Positions 1 to 8,991 are shown, counted from the stretch's first letter. The stretch: 64,000 bases of DNA from Nocardia brasiliensis NBRC 14402 (GCF_000308475.2 NZ_BAFT02000004.1:1-64000); one strand, 5' to 3'. Notes: generated from the letters alone by a model not told the origin. Program-made: numbers and translations.

Positions 1-224
1 GCGAGGGGCGGGCTCGGGAGCGGGCGCCGGGGCCGGGCGGGCGCAGGTTCCGGAGCGGGCGCGGGCGCCTGCGAGGAGCTGGCGACCGGGGCCGGGACGA
101 CGGCCGAGGTGCTCGGCGTCGTGGTCGACGAATCGGAGTCGCTGCCGCAGGCCGCAGTAGCGGTCACGATGGCCGCGCTGCCGAGAACCGCCAGAGCTAC
201 ACGAATTGGCAGAAGGGATTTCAT
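1..224 (-). CDS. Putative lipoprotein, partial (C-terminus beyond window edge)
   Basis: From ATG at 224 the minus strand reads a short basic start, a hydrophobic stretch and then Thr-Ala-Ala-Cys-Gly-Ser, which fits a lipobox with the modified Cys near residue 26. After it comes a Ser/Thr/Pro/Ala-rich linker typical of actinobacterial lipoproteins, which anchors an outer domain to the membrane. The reading frame is open to base 1, so the functional domain is not visible and no activity can be assigned. The low complexity of the linker makes the frame past about residue 50 less certain. Confidence 0.55.
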   Translation of the reverse strand, partial: MKSLLPIRVALAVLGSAAIVTATAACGSDSDSSTTTPSTSAVVPAPVASSSQAPAPAPEPAPARPRRPLPSPPL

Positions 225-315
225 CACGTCAACACCTCAATCGGATACATATGGCGATCAGATACATGGACGGGACCGAGTGCCGGGTAAGGCTTTTCGA
301 TCCCCCGTTTTCGAA

Positions 316-1398
316 TTACTTACGGGCGGCGGCGGGTTTGGCCGCGCCGGCCGCCTTGGTGGTGCCGGACGTCTTGGTGGCACCGGCCGCACCGTTCGAC
401 GCGGCGGCCTCGTTCGCCTTGCTCGCGGCCTTCGCCCGGCCCGCCGCGAACGCCTGGTCCGCCGCGGAACCCACGTTCTCCCGCGGGACGCACACGACGA
501 CCGGAATATCGCGGTCGGTGCGGGTCTGGTAGACCGCGAATCCGTGGTACGCCTTGACGATCCGCGGCCACAGCTCGGCTTTCTCCGCGCGATCGGCGGT
601 GTGCGCCAGCCACGGTGTGGTGACACCGTCGATGGTCAACTCCACCTCGGGAGTGGCGACCAGGTTCTTGTACCACTCGGGATCGCGGTCGTCGCCTTCC
701 TTGGACGCGACCAGCACCACCCGGCCCGGTTCCATGACCGGCACCCACAGCACGGCGGTGCGCCGCGCCTTCGACTTGCGGCCCAGCACATGCAATTCGA
801 TGGCGGCCATGCCGAATTGCTTGTTGCCCCACTTGCCGCCGCTGACCTTCAGCATCAGGTGGTGGATGTTGCGGATCAGCTTCAGCACCTGGTCGAAGAC
901 GTAGTTGCGCGGCTTGGCCAGCCAGCCCTGCCGGGTGCGCTGCTGGGCCTTACGCGGCGAGGTGATCGCCACCTCGGCGGTCTTCAGCACGCTGCGGTAG
1001 CCGGCCGCGAGCACCGGGAATCCGAAAGTGCGCGTGGCGAAGTCGGCGCCGAACGGGATCGCGGCCTCGGCCGTGGTGGTCAGCACGACCCGGGTGCCGC
1101 CCGCCACCTCGCTGAAGTTCAGCTCGGCCCCCTGGTGCCGGATGGCCGGGAAACCGCGCTCGATCACCCAGCCGATCTTGTGCGGGGCGTCGTAGGTGGT
1201 GATGCGCTCGGTGTACCGGCCGAAGAACCAGGTGACCTTGCGGACCGCGCCGACACCGTAGGGCACGTCGGCGGCCGGCTGAATCAGCTTGTTCTGCAAC
1301 ACGGCCTGGGAGGCCGAGTAGTTCTCGGTATCGGCGAACCAGTTGAAGACCGTCTCGATCGGAGCCGCGATGACGCGCTCCACCGTGAGTTTCTGCAT
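316..1398 (-). CDS. SRPBCC (polyketide cyclase-like) domain fused to an F420-dependent (DDN-type) reductase
   Basis: The first about 145 residues form an SRPBCC ligand-binding domain (START with VERVIAAP, then a GAVRKVTW strand). Residues about 155-310 match the deazaflavin-dependent nitroreductase (DDN/FDOR-A) family: GRKSKARRTAVLW, then VLVASKEG, then PEWYKNL. The tail is Ala/Lys/Thr-rich and low in complexity. ATG 1398 is preferred over TTG 1404 because AGGA lies 6 nt upstream. It follows fgd in the same direction by about 33 nt, so the F420H2 made by Fgd is a likely cofactor. The substrate is unknown; a small hydrophobic ligand bound by the SRPBCC half is an inference. Confidence 0.85.
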   Translation of the reverse strand: MQKLTVERVIAAPIETVFNWFADTENYSASQAVLQNKLIQPAADVPYGVGAVRKVTWFFGRYTERITTYDAPHKIGWVIERGFPAIRHQGAELNFSEVAGGTRVVLTTTAEAAIPFGADFATRTFGFPVLAAGYRSVLKTAEVAITSPRKAQQRTRQGWLAKPRNYVFDQVLKLIRNIHHLMLKVSGGKWGNKQFGMAAIELHVLGRKSKARRTAVLWVPVMEPGRVVLVASKEGDDRDPEWYKNLVATPEVELTIDGVTTPWLAHTADRAEKAELWPRIVKAYHGFAVYQTRTDRDIPVVVCVPRENVGSAADQAFAAGRAKAASKANEAAASNGAAGATKTSGTTKAAGAAKPAAARK

Positions 1399-1431
1399 TG
1401 TCAATCCTGTCGGGTCTGGGTGGTCGAGGAG

Positions 1432-2442
1432 CTAGCCGAGCTTGCGCAGCCGGGGCGCGAGGTCCCTGGCGAACAGCTCGAGAAAACGGGACTGGTCGTG
1501 CCCGGGGGCGTGGAAGACCAAGTGCCGCATGCCTGCATCGATGTAGGGCTCGATGCGGGAGACCACTTCGTCGGGGTCGGTGCCGACGATCCAGCGCTTG
1601 GCGATCTGCTCGATCGGCAGTGCGTCGGCCGCGGCCTCCATCTCGATCGGATCGGAGATGCTGTGCTTCTGCTCCGGGGTGAGCGACAGCGGCGCCCAGA
1701 ACCGTGTGTTCTGCAGGGCCAGGTCGTAATCCGTCTCGTAGGAGAGTTTGATTTCGATCATGGTGTCGACGTCGGCCACGGTGCGGCCCGCCTTCTCGGC
1801 GCCCTCGGTGACCGCGGGCATCAGCTTCTCGGTGTAGAGGTCCATGCCCTTGCCGGAAGTGCAGATGAAACCGTCACCGACCCGGCCCGCGTACCGGGCC
1901 ACCAGCGGCCCGCCCGCGGCGATGTACACCGGAACCCCTTCGGCGGGAACGTCATAGATGGACGCGCCGACGGTCTTGTAGTACTCGCCGTCGAAGTCGA
2001 CCCGGTCGCCGGTCCACAGCGCCCGCATCAGCTCGACGGATTCCCGCAGCCGCGCGTACCGCTCCTTGAATTCGGGCCATTCGCCGATGAACCCGGTGGC
2101 GATCTCGTTCAGCGCCTCGCCGGATCCGACGCCCAGCATCACCCGTCCGGGGTAGAGGCAGGCCATGGTCGCGAAAGCCTGTGCGATCACGGCCGGGTTG
2201 TAGCGGAAGGTCGGCGTCAACACCGAGGTGCCGATCTGAATACGGCGGGTGCGCTCACCGACCGCGGCCAGCCACGCCAGCGAGAAAGGCGCGTGCCCGC
2301 CGTTGAATCGCCACGGCTGAAAGTGATCGCTGATCATGGCGCTGTCGAAACCGTTTTCCTCGGCCGACACCGTGAGCTCGACAAGTTCACGCGGAGCGAA
2401 TTGTTCCGCCGATGCCTTGTATCCGAGTCGAAGTTCCGTCAC
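1432..2442 (-). CDS. fgd: F420-dependent glucose-6-phosphate dehydrogenase
   Basis: This 336-residue luciferase-like (LLM) TIM-barrel protein has the length I recall for M. tuberculosis Fgd1 and many of its segments: [71 protein letters not shown] and [10 protein letters not shown]. It oxidises glucose-6-phosphate to 6-phosphogluconolactone and reduces coenzyme F420, giving F420H2 for reductases. The GTG start at 2442 has GAGGG about 7 nt upstream. The FDOR-domain protein just downstream may use its product. The presence of this gene supports a Nocardia/Mycobacterium-type host. Confidence 0.96.
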   Translation of the reverse strand: MTELRLGYKASAEQFAPRELVELTVSAEENGFDSAMISDHFQPWRFNGGHAPFSLAWLAAVGERTRRIQIGTSVLTPTFRYNPAVIAQAFATMACLYPGRVMLGVGSGEALNEIATGFIGEWPEFKERYARLRESVELMRALWTGDRVDFDGEYYKTVGASIYDVPAEGVPVYIAAGGPLVARYAGRVGDGFICTSGKGMDLYTEKLMPAVTEGAEKAGRTVADVDTMIEIKLSYETDYDLALQNTRFWAPLSLTPEQKHSISDPIEMEAAADALPIEQIAKRWIVGTDPDEVVSRIEPYIDAGMRHLVFHAPGHDQSRFLELFARDLAPRLRKLG

Positions 2443-2520
2443 GATTATTCCCTCGATTGCGTTTTGCGGATTGACCAGAGCCTATCGCCGACTCCGGACT
2501 GGAAAAATAACAAGCCCCTG

Positions 2521-4839
2521 TCAGGAATGACCTGCCATTGCGTGGGGATCTTGTTCGCCTTTCACCACCAAGGCGACATGCAGCCTGGATGGGCACTCCA
2601 GCTTGGACATCACCAGCCGGAGATGGTTGATCACCGTCCATTCGGCAATGCCGAGCTGGCTGGCGATCATTCGGTTCGTCATACCGTCGGCGACCAGCAA
2701 CGCAATTTCCCGCTGCCTTTTCGTCAAGCTGGCCAGCGGGGAGCCGGAACCGGCGGGAATCGCCGGACCGGACAGCGCCCGATCGACGATATCGCGCAGA
2801 TTTCCGGCGGTTTCCGGTCGAATGAGATGCGCGGCCCGCGCGTTCTCGCTGCCGATATCGTCCGGCAGCGGAATCGCATAGGCGTTGCGCAGGTGATGCA
2901 CCGCGCCGAACAGCACTGCGGCCGATTCGCTGAATTCGGCGTCGGCCATGCGGTAGGCGGTTGCGCAGCCTTCCACCGCGACGAGCGTCTCGAGCACGTG
3001 CTGTCCGCTGCGCGGAATCCGCAGGGCGGTCCGGAACAGCTCGAGTGCGCGGTGCGCGGTGTCGGCGCCGAGTTGGGTGTGGGCCAGCGCGTTCAGCATG
3101 CGCAGCCGCTCGGCGTCGCCGGCGAGCCGCTGAACGCGATGCTGAATCGTCGCCCAGTCCTCGTCCCGTTGACCGATCGGGTCCGGGAGCGCGAGCACTT
3201 CCAGATAGATCTCGGCCAGCTCACGGTCACCGCCCTTGTTCGCCTTGCGCAGCGCGCGCATCAGCTGCTCCCGGGCCCGCGCAGGTTGACCGGCCACGAG
3301 GTGGGCGGAGCCGAGTCGCACCGTCGCCCGGTAGGCTCCCGCGCCGTCGTCGGCGCGGTGATAGGCCGCCGCCGCGCGGGTGAACAGGTCCACCGCGCGA
3401 GCGGATCGGCCGGACCGCAGCGCCCAGTCACCGAGCAGTTCCATGGCGCGTGGCACCGCCGGGTCCGTCGCCGCCGGATTGTCGAGGAATCGGAGCAATG
3501 TCCGTTCCAGCTCGGGCAGGCACCCGGCGTGCACCCAGACATCCTCGAGCAGTGCGGCGACCTCGACGGCGCGTTCGGCCCGGCCCAGCTCGATCAGGCG
3601 GGCGACCGTGGCGCGGAAATCGCGCACCCGCTGTTCGGCGAGCTGCAGCGCCGCGGCCCGCCGATCCGGCCTGCCCAACTCGTCGGCGAGCCGGAAAGCC
3701 AACTCGCACAGGCGATCGGCGTGGTTGCGCCGGATCCGGTCGCCGCGCGCCCGGTCGGTCCGCAACAGCCGGTGGCAGTAGGCACGCACCGTGGCGATCA
3801 GTTCGTAGCTGGGATGGCCGGCATCGGTCACCGTGCGCTGCAACAGGCTGTGCCCGATCAGCGTGCTCAAGGTGCCGCCGATGAACGTCTCCTCCAGATC
3901 GACCATCAGCGAGACGGTGTCCGGATCCACGGCCGACTCGCACAGCGAAAGATGCAGCAGCACATCGACGGTGCTCTCGTCGAGCCGATCGATGCCCCAG
4001 GCGACCGCGTCGTGCAGCGACCGATGCCGCAGCGGGATGTCCACGAACGGCAGCGGGGTGAGTCCCTCGCCGGAGCGGATCAGCTTCAGCGTCTGCGCCG
4101 ACCCGATCCGGTTGATGGTGATCGCGGCCAGCTCCAACGCCAGCGGTACCCCGTCCAGCTCGTGCGCGATCTCGTCCAGCACCAGCCGATTCGCCGCCGA
4201 GCTCCGGTAGCGGCTGTCGATACTGGCCAGCAGCAGTTGCGCGGCGGCCGAGGACGCGGGCCGGTAGGGCCCGGACTCCGACCGGGTACGCAACGGGCGC
4301 ACGGAGACGACGTACTCGCGCTGCAGGTTGAGCACCACCCGACTGGTCGCTACGACAAGCAGATTCGGGCAGCGCTGCAGCAGCCGGGAGACATCGCGGG
4401 CGATCGAGCCCGAGACCAGATCGCAGTTGTCCAGCAGCAGAATGGTCCGGTCCGGACCGAGATCGGCCTCGAGCGCCGCCAACGTCGGTTCGGCATCGGC
4501 ACTCTCGTTGTCGCCGGACCCGAATCCGAACGCGGCGTACACCTCTCGCCAGACCTCGCGCCGATTGCTCGCCTCCGCGAGATCCACGGTGGTGGCGGTC
4601 GCGGTGCGGAACTCGCTGAGCGCGAGCGCCTCCTGGGCCACCCGGCTCTTGCCCACCCCGGCCGGTCCGGTCAGGGTGAGCAGCCGGACCCGGGGATCGT
4701 TCATCAGGCAACGGATTTCGTTGACTTCCTTGTCGCGGCCGACGAGACCGGGCAACCGGAAGCTGTCGATATCCGCGTCGTCGTCGGTGATCAGGCCCAG
4801 CCCTGCGGCCGGCCACTGCAGATTGGTACTACTCGGCAC
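2521..4839 (-). CDS. Large NTPase/LuxR-type transcriptional regulator (LAL-like)
   Basis: A 772-residue protein. The N-terminal NB-ARC/AAA-type ATPase has Walker A (GPAGVGKSR) and Walker B (ILLLDNCD). A helical, TPR-like middle follows, and a C-terminal LuxR helix-turn-helix (LTKRQREIALLVADGMTNRMIASQLGI...TVINHL). The GTG start at 4839 has a strong GAGGAGG 5-6 nt upstream. It lies 107 nt downstream of the DAHP synthase in the same direction. Such ATP-dependent regulators often control secondary-metabolite clusters, so it may be a cluster regulator of the meroterpenoid genes. Target sites are unknown. Confidence 0.88.
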   Translation of the reverse strand: MPSSTNLQWPAAGLGLITDDDADIDSFRLPGLVGRDKEVNEIRCLMNDPRVRLLTLTGPAGVGKSRVAQEALALSEFRTATATTVDLAEASNRREVWREVYAAFGFGSGDNESADAEPTLAALEADLGPDRTILLLDNCDLVSGSIARDVSRLLQRCPNLLVVATSRVVLNLQREYVVSVRPLRTRSESGPYRPASSAAAQLLLASIDSRYRSSAANRLVLDEIAHELDGVPLALELAAITINRIGSAQTLKLIRSGEGLTPLPFVDIPLRHRSLHDAVAWGIDRLDESTVDVLLHLSLCESAVDPDTVSLMVDLEETFIGGTLSTLIGHSLLQRTVTDAGHPSYELIATVRAYCHRLLRTDRARGDRIRRNHADRLCELAFRLADELGRPDRRAAALQLAEQRVRDFRATVARLIELGRAERAVEVAALLEDVWVHAGCLPELERTLLRFLDNPAATDPAVPRAMELLGDWALRSGRSARAVDLFTRAAAAYHRADDGAGAYRATVRLGSAHLVAGQPARAREQLMRALRKANKGGDRELAEIYLEVLALPDPIGQRDEDWATIQHRVQRLAGDAERLRMLNALAHTQLGADTAHRALELFRTALRIPRSGQHVLETLVAVEGCATAYRMADAEFSESAAVLFGAVHHLRNAYAIPLPDDIGSENARAAHLIRPETAGNLRDIVDRALSGPAIPAGSGSPLASLTKRQREIALLVADGMTNRMIASQLGIAEWTVINHLRLVMSKLECPSRLHVALVVKGEQDPHAMAGHS

Positions 4840-4946
4840 GTTGTCCTCCTCACTGGTGGCCAACCATGGCCCATGGCGCCGTGCGACCCGTGCTGCGCGA
4901 CGGCAGCGCCATGGGCCCAAAGCTGTTGATCTGCGCGGGATTCCGG

Positions 4947-6068
4947 CTACGCCGGCAGGCGGGTACCGATCGACCGCGCGCGCCTGCGCCGGGTGGCGAC
5001 CGCGGCGGCGAGCCGATCGAGTTGCGCGGCGGTGGCGTGCCAGCCCAGGCAGGCGTCGGTGATGGACTGCCCGTAGGCGAGCGCGCCCGCCTCGCCGAGG
5101 GTGAGATCCTGGCGGCCGCCGACGAGGAAGCTCTCCAGCATCACACCGACCACGCTGCGCTCGCCCGCGGCGATCCGTCCGGCGATCTCGCCCACCACGT
5201 CGACCTGCTTGTTGTGGTCCTTGTTGCTGTTGCCGTGGCTGGCGTCGACCACGAGCCGCTGCGGCAGCCCCGCCTTTTCCAGTCGCAGGCAGGCCTCGGC
5301 CACCGAGGCGGCGTCGTAGTTCGGACCGGTTGTGCCACCGCGCAGAATCACATGGCAGTCGGTGTTGCCGGTGGTCTGGATCAGCGCGCAATGGCCGGCC
5401 AGGTCGATACCGGGAAAGACGTGGCTCGCCGCCGCGGCCCGCACCCCGTCCACCGCCACCTGCACATCACCGTCGGTCCCGTTCTTGATCCCGACCGGCA
5501 TGGACAGCGAACTGGCGAGCTGGCGGTGCACCTGGCTGGCTGCCGTGCGCGCGCCGATGGCGCCGTAGGAGACCAGATCCGCGATGTACTGCGGGGTGAT
5601 CGGATCCAGGAACTCGCACGCCACCGGCAGTCCGAGTGCGGTGATGTCGACCAGTAGGCGCCTGCCGAGGCGCAGGCCGGTGTCGATATCGAAAGATCCG
5701 TCCAGATGCGGATCGTTGATCAGGCCCTTCCAGCCCAGGGCGGTGCGCGGCTTCTCGAAGTACACCCGCATCACCACGTGCAGCCGATCGTCGAGCTCGG
5801 CCGCTTTGACCGCCAGCCTGCGCGCGTAGTCCAGCGCAGCCTCGGGATCGTGCACCGAGCACGGCCCGACGATCACCATCAGCCGATCGTCGGCCCCGGT
5901 GAGCACATCGACGGTGGCCCAGCGACCCGCGTGCACCATGGCGGCCAGCGTCTCGTCGATCGGGTGCGCGTGGCGCACCTCGGCGGGCGAGAGCAGCGGG
6001 CTGACACTCAGGGTGCGCCGATCCTCCAGGTCGGCACGCGTGGTGGCGATCGCGATATCAGTATTCAT
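4947..6068 (-). CDS. 3-deoxy-D-arabino-heptulosonate-7-phosphate (DAHP) synthase, class I
   Basis: It condenses phosphoenolpyruvate with erythrose-4-phosphate, the first step of the shikimate pathway. The 373-residue protein has family segments: VGPCSVHDPEAALDYA, YFEKPRTALGWKGLINDP, DGSFDIDTGLRLGR, ARTAASQVHR and a C-terminal SITDACLGW. This is the AroF/G/H (class I alpha) type and not the plant-type class II. ATG 6068 has AAAGG about 8 nt upstream and overlaps by ATGA the stop of a short upstream ORF. Next to chorismate-consuming PhzE/PhzD genes, it most likely boosts chorismate supply for the cluster rather than serving primary metabolism. Confidence 0.93.
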   Translation of the reverse strand: MNTDIAIATTRADLEDRRTLSVSPLLSPAEVRHAHPIDETLAAMVHAGRWATVDVLTGADDRLMVIVGPCSVHDPEAALDYARRLAVKAAELDDRLHVVMRVYFEKPRTALGWKGLINDPHLDGSFDIDTGLRLGRRLLVDITALGLPVACEFLDPITPQYIADLVSYGAIGARTAASQVHRQLASSLSMPVGIKNGTDGDVQVAVDGVRAAAASHVFPGIDLAGHCALIQTTGNTDCHVILRGGTTGPNYDAASVAEACLRLEKAGLPQRLVVDASHGNSNKDHNKQVDVVGEIAGRIAAGERSVVGVMLESFLVGGRQDLTLGEAGALAYGQSITDACLGWHATAAQLDRLAAAVATRRRRARSIGTRLPA

Positions 6069-6241
6069 TCCAGTAACCTTTCGGCCTGCAGGTGAAAAGT
6101 CAGGCCCCGGTCATGGAACAGCTGCCGCCGCCGGGTGCCCGTGAGGTGCATTTCTCGGCGGCGTCGAACTCGCAGAACAACCGCACCACATCGTCGTTGG
6201 GGCCTGAGTCGAGCCGGGCCCGCGATCAATGTGCTGCGCAT
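6065..6241 (-). CDS. Short upstream ORF, possibly coupled to DAHP synthase
   Basis: The sequence AGGAG lies 5 nt before ATG 6241. The 58-codon frame ends with a TGA that overlaps the DAHP synthase ATG (ATGA, 6065-6068). The encoded peptide is Arg-rich and its third codon positions are unusually AT-rich, so it may be a translated leader rather than a functional protein. A different minus-strand frame over 6100-6215 looks more protein-like by codon use (FCEFDAAEKCTS) but lacks a good start. No family was recognised. Confidence 0.3.
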   Translation of the reverse strand: MRSTLIAGPARLRPQRRCGAVVLRVRRRREMHLTGTRRRQLFHDRGLTFHLQAERLLE

Positions 6242-6340
6242 GTCTTCTCCTTTGCGAAGGTGGAAATCCTCGGGCCGGAGCCCGCGTGTCGCGGCAGCTG
6301 CTGGCGATCGACCCTGGTCCCCAGCCGACATGCGGCGACG

Positions 6341-6363
6341 ACGCCCATAGTTCCTATGGGCGT
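6341..6363. promoter_or_regulatory. Perfect 10-bp inverted repeat (operator or hairpin)
   Basis: ACGCCCATAG and its exact reverse complement CTATGGGCGT are separated by TTC. It lies 273 bp upstream of the DAHP synthase start. No T-run follows on either side, so an operator for a dimeric regulator fits better than an intrinsic terminator. The binding protein is unknown. Confidence 0.55.
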
Positions 6364-6458
6364 CGGATAACCTGAATTCTCGGTGTAGAGAATGCGCACC
6401 GAACGCGCGAACAACAGCGGGAAAAATCTCGCGCATCATTCTGCGCGGGGTGTGCTGA

Positions 6459-6503
6459 ATTCGGATACGGACACAACTGTGCCGCCCCAATAGCGTGACA
6501 CCC
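6459..6503. repeat. 45-bp direct repeat, copy 1
   Basis: It matches copy 2 (6693-6737) at 40 of 45 positions, including 28 of 30 across the core CACAACTGTGCCGC...AATAGCGTGACAC. The copies are 234 bp apart in the same orientation. The core includes a small inverted repeat (CACA...TGTG), which suggests a protein-binding site. Confidence 0.75.
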
Positions 6504-6692
6504 CACAAAGAGACGGTCAAGTGTGATGCCCGTCACGGCGGCAGCCGATTTATCTGGATACTTTCTTTTCACTATTGCCGGTCGATAGTGCGGGAATTGC
6601 GTGGAAACAATTCTTCCGCGGGCCCGCGCACCGGAACGCACGAGACCGCAGCGAGAAGGTCGTTCGCGCTGCGGTCCGGTGCTGGAGAACTC

Positions 6693-6737
6693 GAAGTCGG
6701 TTACGGGCACAACTGTGCCGCACGAATAGCGTGACAC
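6693..6737. repeat. 45-bp direct repeat, copy 2
   Basis: This is the second copy of the repeat described at 6459-6503, starting 46 bp before the end of the type 2 isomerase gene. Here the inner inverted repeat reads GCACA-AC-TGTGC and is perfect. No other copy was noticed in the window. Confidence 0.75.
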
Positions 6738-6782
6738 GTCGCGCCATCGGCGCACGATCGCGCGCCTATCGTCGCGCCATCG

Positions 6783-7874
6783 TCAGCGCGCACGCCGGGC
6801 GTAGCCGCCCGGATCGATGCCGCGCAGCCGGCTGAACTCGGCCAGATTGCCGCTCAGCAGCAGATCCGTCTGTGCCAGGTCCGGCACCGTCTGCGCGCCG
6901 AGCACCACCATCAGCTGCCGGATCTGGGTGATCCAGTCGCCGATGGTCGAGACCAGCGCGTCGACACCGGCGCTCTGCAGCACCGACAGGAAATAGCCCG
7001 ACACACCGACCGCCCGCGCGCCGAGCGCGAGCGCCCGCACCACGTCGAGCGGGTGCCGCACGCCGCCCGAGGCCAGCAGGCTCAGCTCCCGCTGCCGCGC
7101 CACGTCGGCGGCGTCGATCAGGCAGGCGGGCGCGGACTGTCCCCAGTCCCCCAGGTACGCGAAGTCCTCGTGCGGGCGCCGGGCGTTCTCGATGGTGGCG
7201 AAATTCGTGCCGCCGCGCCCGGATACGTCCACGATCGAGACGCCGAGGTCGGCCGCGCGCGCCACCGCCGCCGCGCTCATCCCGAACCCGACCTCCTTGA
7301 CGATCACCGGCACGTCCAGTGCGCCCACGATCCGCGCGATGTGCTCGGGCCACGCGGAGAAATCCCGATCGCCCTCCGGCATCACGATCTCCTGGATCGT
7401 GTTGATGTGGATCTGCAGCGCGTTCGCCGCGATCAGATCGACTGCGCGCTGGGCCATTTCGGGCGTCGCGTTGGCGTTGACGTTGGCGATGACGAACCCG
7501 TCCGGGTTCTCCTCGCGCAGCACCCGGTAGGTCGGCGCCACGGCGGGCTCGGCGAGATAGGCGCTCATCGAGCCGGAGGCGATCGGCACCCCGGTCTGCC
7601 TGGCCGCGATGGCGAGGCCGCGGTTGATCTCCCCCGTGCCCGCGCTGCCGCCGGTCATCGCGTTGATGTACAGCGGTACGTCCCAAGCGATTCCGGCGAC
7701 CTCGGTGCCGAGCGACACCGCCGACTCGGCGCTGCCCGCCAGCGCGTGGTGCACGAAACGCACCTCGTCGAACTGGTTCAGCTCGAGCCCGGCGCTGCGC
7801 AGGTGATGCTGCTCCACCGCGAGGCGGACATGGTCGTCTTTACGGCTGCCGTAGATCTGCGACACTGTCGTCAC
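6783..7874 (-). CDS. fni: Isopentenyl-diphosphate delta-isomerase, type 2 (FMN-dependent)
   Basis: It interconverts isopentenyl and dimethylallyl diphosphate, closing the mevalonate route. Family segments resemble those I recall for Streptomyces Fni: GSRKDDHVRLA, VRFVHHALAG, YINAMTGGS, ASGSMSAYL, HINTIQE (the Gln-Glu pair), VIVKEVGFGMS and SGGVRHPLDVVRALALGA. The 363-residue length is typical. I chose GTG 7874, which has AAAGG 8 nt upstream and overlaps the phosphomevalonate kinase end by 35 nt; ATG 7910 is an alternative. It is the last gene of the minus-strand mevalonate operon. Confidence 0.96.
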   Translation of the reverse strand: MTTVSQIYGSRKDDHVRLAVEQHHLRSAGLELNQFDEVRFVHHALAGSAESAVSLGTEVAGIAWDVPLYINAMTGGSAGTGEINRGLAIAARQTGVPIASGSMSAYLAEPAVAPTYRVLREENPDGFVIANVNANATPEMAQRAVDLIAANALQIHINTIQEIVMPEGDRDFSAWPEHIARIVGALDVPVIVKEVGFGMSAAAVARAADLGVSIVDVSGRGGTNFATIENARRPHEDFAYLGDWGQSAPACLIDAADVARQRELSLLASGGVRHPLDVVRALALGARAVGVSGYFLSVLQSAGVDALVSTIGDWITQIRQLMVVLGAQTVPDLAQTDLLLSGNLAEFSRLRGIDPGGYARRAR

Positions 7875-8991
7875 TGGAGTTGCCTTTCGCTGAAAACGGT
7901 TGATGCACAAGCAGTTCGAGCGGCGTGATACCGGCCGCCCGCCACTGCTGCCGCAGCTGCGGCACGTCGGCCGACGCGACCAGCGCGATACCGCAGTCGC
8001 CGCCGCCCGCGCCGGAACTCTTCGCGACCGCGCCGAGTGCGTCGGCCGTGCCGCGCAGCGCGGCCAGCGCCGGGGTCTCGATCGCCACGCCGGCCAGCGC
8101 GCTCACCGCGCGCAACAGCGCCCCCGCGGTGGCCACGGCCGTGCCCACCGACGCATCGTCACCGGACTCCAGCGCCGCGACAAGCGTGGCGACACAGGAA
8201 TTGCTGGCCACCACGAACCGGCTGTACGCCGCGGAGTCGCCCGCGATGCCGTTGCGCAGCAGCTCGACCAGCCCGCTGGAGACCGCGGGTTGCCCCGACC
8301 AGCCCACTTCGAGACATAGCGCGCGGGGCGCGGGCACCCGGCGCGCGGACAGCTCCGGCCACGGCTGCCAGAGCAGGTCGGTGAGCTTGGTATCGGGCTG
8401 GGCGAACTGCGCGGCCACCCGGGCCCGATCCGGGGCCCGATAGGCGACCCAGCCGCCGAGCAGCGAGGCCGCGACGTCGCCACCCGAGCACCGCGGATCC
8501 ACCGCGAAGGCGGTGAGCAGAGCCAGCCGCAGCAGCGCGTCGTCGTCCAGGTCGAACCGGTAGGCCTGCGCGAGGGCGCGCACCACGCCGACCGTCACCG
8601 CGCCCGAGGAGCCGAGCCCGAACTTGCGGCCGGTCGCCGCGTCGTCCAGCGCCGAGCGGATCTCGAGGTGGAAGCCGAGCAACTCGTCGCCGCGTTCGGC
8701 CGCGAGCCGCTCGACCAGTTCCACCGCGGTGAGCACGTGCCGCAACGCCGCGGCGTCGGCCGGATCGGCCACCGCGGCAACGGTTGTCGCGGTGCGGGGG
8801 AGCAATTCGACCGGGCCGGGCCCGGTGCGCGCGGTGGTGACCGTCCGGCGCGACGGCGCCTGCGCCGGGGCCGGGCCGACCGCGACGGTCAGGTAGCGGT
8901 CCACCGCGACGAGCACGGCCGCGCCACCCGGTTCCAGTACCGCGTACTCGCCGGCGATGTACAGCTTGCCCGGCACCTCAACGGTGATCAT
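7840..8991 (-). CDS. mvaK2: Phosphomevalonate kinase (GHMP family)
   Basis: It phosphorylates mevalonate-5-phosphate to mevalonate diphosphate with ATP. The 383-residue protein opens with EVPGKLYIAGEYAVLEPG, typical of this kinase. It carries the GHMP phosphate loop GRKFGLGSSGAVTVG and a C-terminal KSSGAGGGDCG. The ATG at 8991 overlaps the preceding diphosphomevalonate decarboxylase by 14 nt, which points to translational coupling. Its position between the decarboxylase and the isomerase fits the pathway. Confidence 0.95.
   Translation of the reverse strand: MITVEVPGKLYIAGEYAVLEPGGAAVLVAVDRYLTVAVGPAPAQAPSRRTVTTARTGPGPVELLPRTATTVAAVADPADAAALRHVLTAVELVERLAAERGDELLGFHLEIRSALDDAATGRKFGLGSSGAVTVGVVRALAQAYRFDLDDDALLRLALLTAFAVDPRCSGGDVAASLLGGWVAYRAPDRARVAAQFAQPDTKLTDLLWQPWPELSARRVPAPRALCLEVGWSGQPAVSSGLVELLRNGIAGDSAAYSRFVVASNSCVATLVAALESGDDASVGTAVATAGALLRAVSALAGVAIETPALAALRGTADALGAVAKSSGAGGGDCGIALVASADVPQLRQQWRAAGITPLELLVHQPFSAKGNSSDDSVADLRQP

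Larger units (their letters stand above)
6242..6782. other. Long intergenic region upstream of DAHP synthase
   Basis: No convincing gene is seen on either strand here. The stretch holds a perfect inverted repeat at 6341-6363 and two copies of a 45-bp direct repeat at 6459-6503 and 6693-6737. It is somewhat less GC-rich than the flanking genes. It lies between the end of the type 2 isomerase gene and the DAHP synthase, so it most likely carries the DAHP synthase promoter and its control sites. Confidence 0.6.

Noticed and set aside
109..4929. A 1606-codon plus-strand open frame
   Set aside because: It lies antisense to fgd, the FDOR fusion and the LuxR regulator, all of which have family motifs and ribosome sites; the encoded sequence is low-complexity Gly/Arg/His-rich and matches nothing.
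6459..6737. CRISPR array
   Set aside because: Only two 45-bp repeats with a 189-bp gap, imperfect, and no cas genes.
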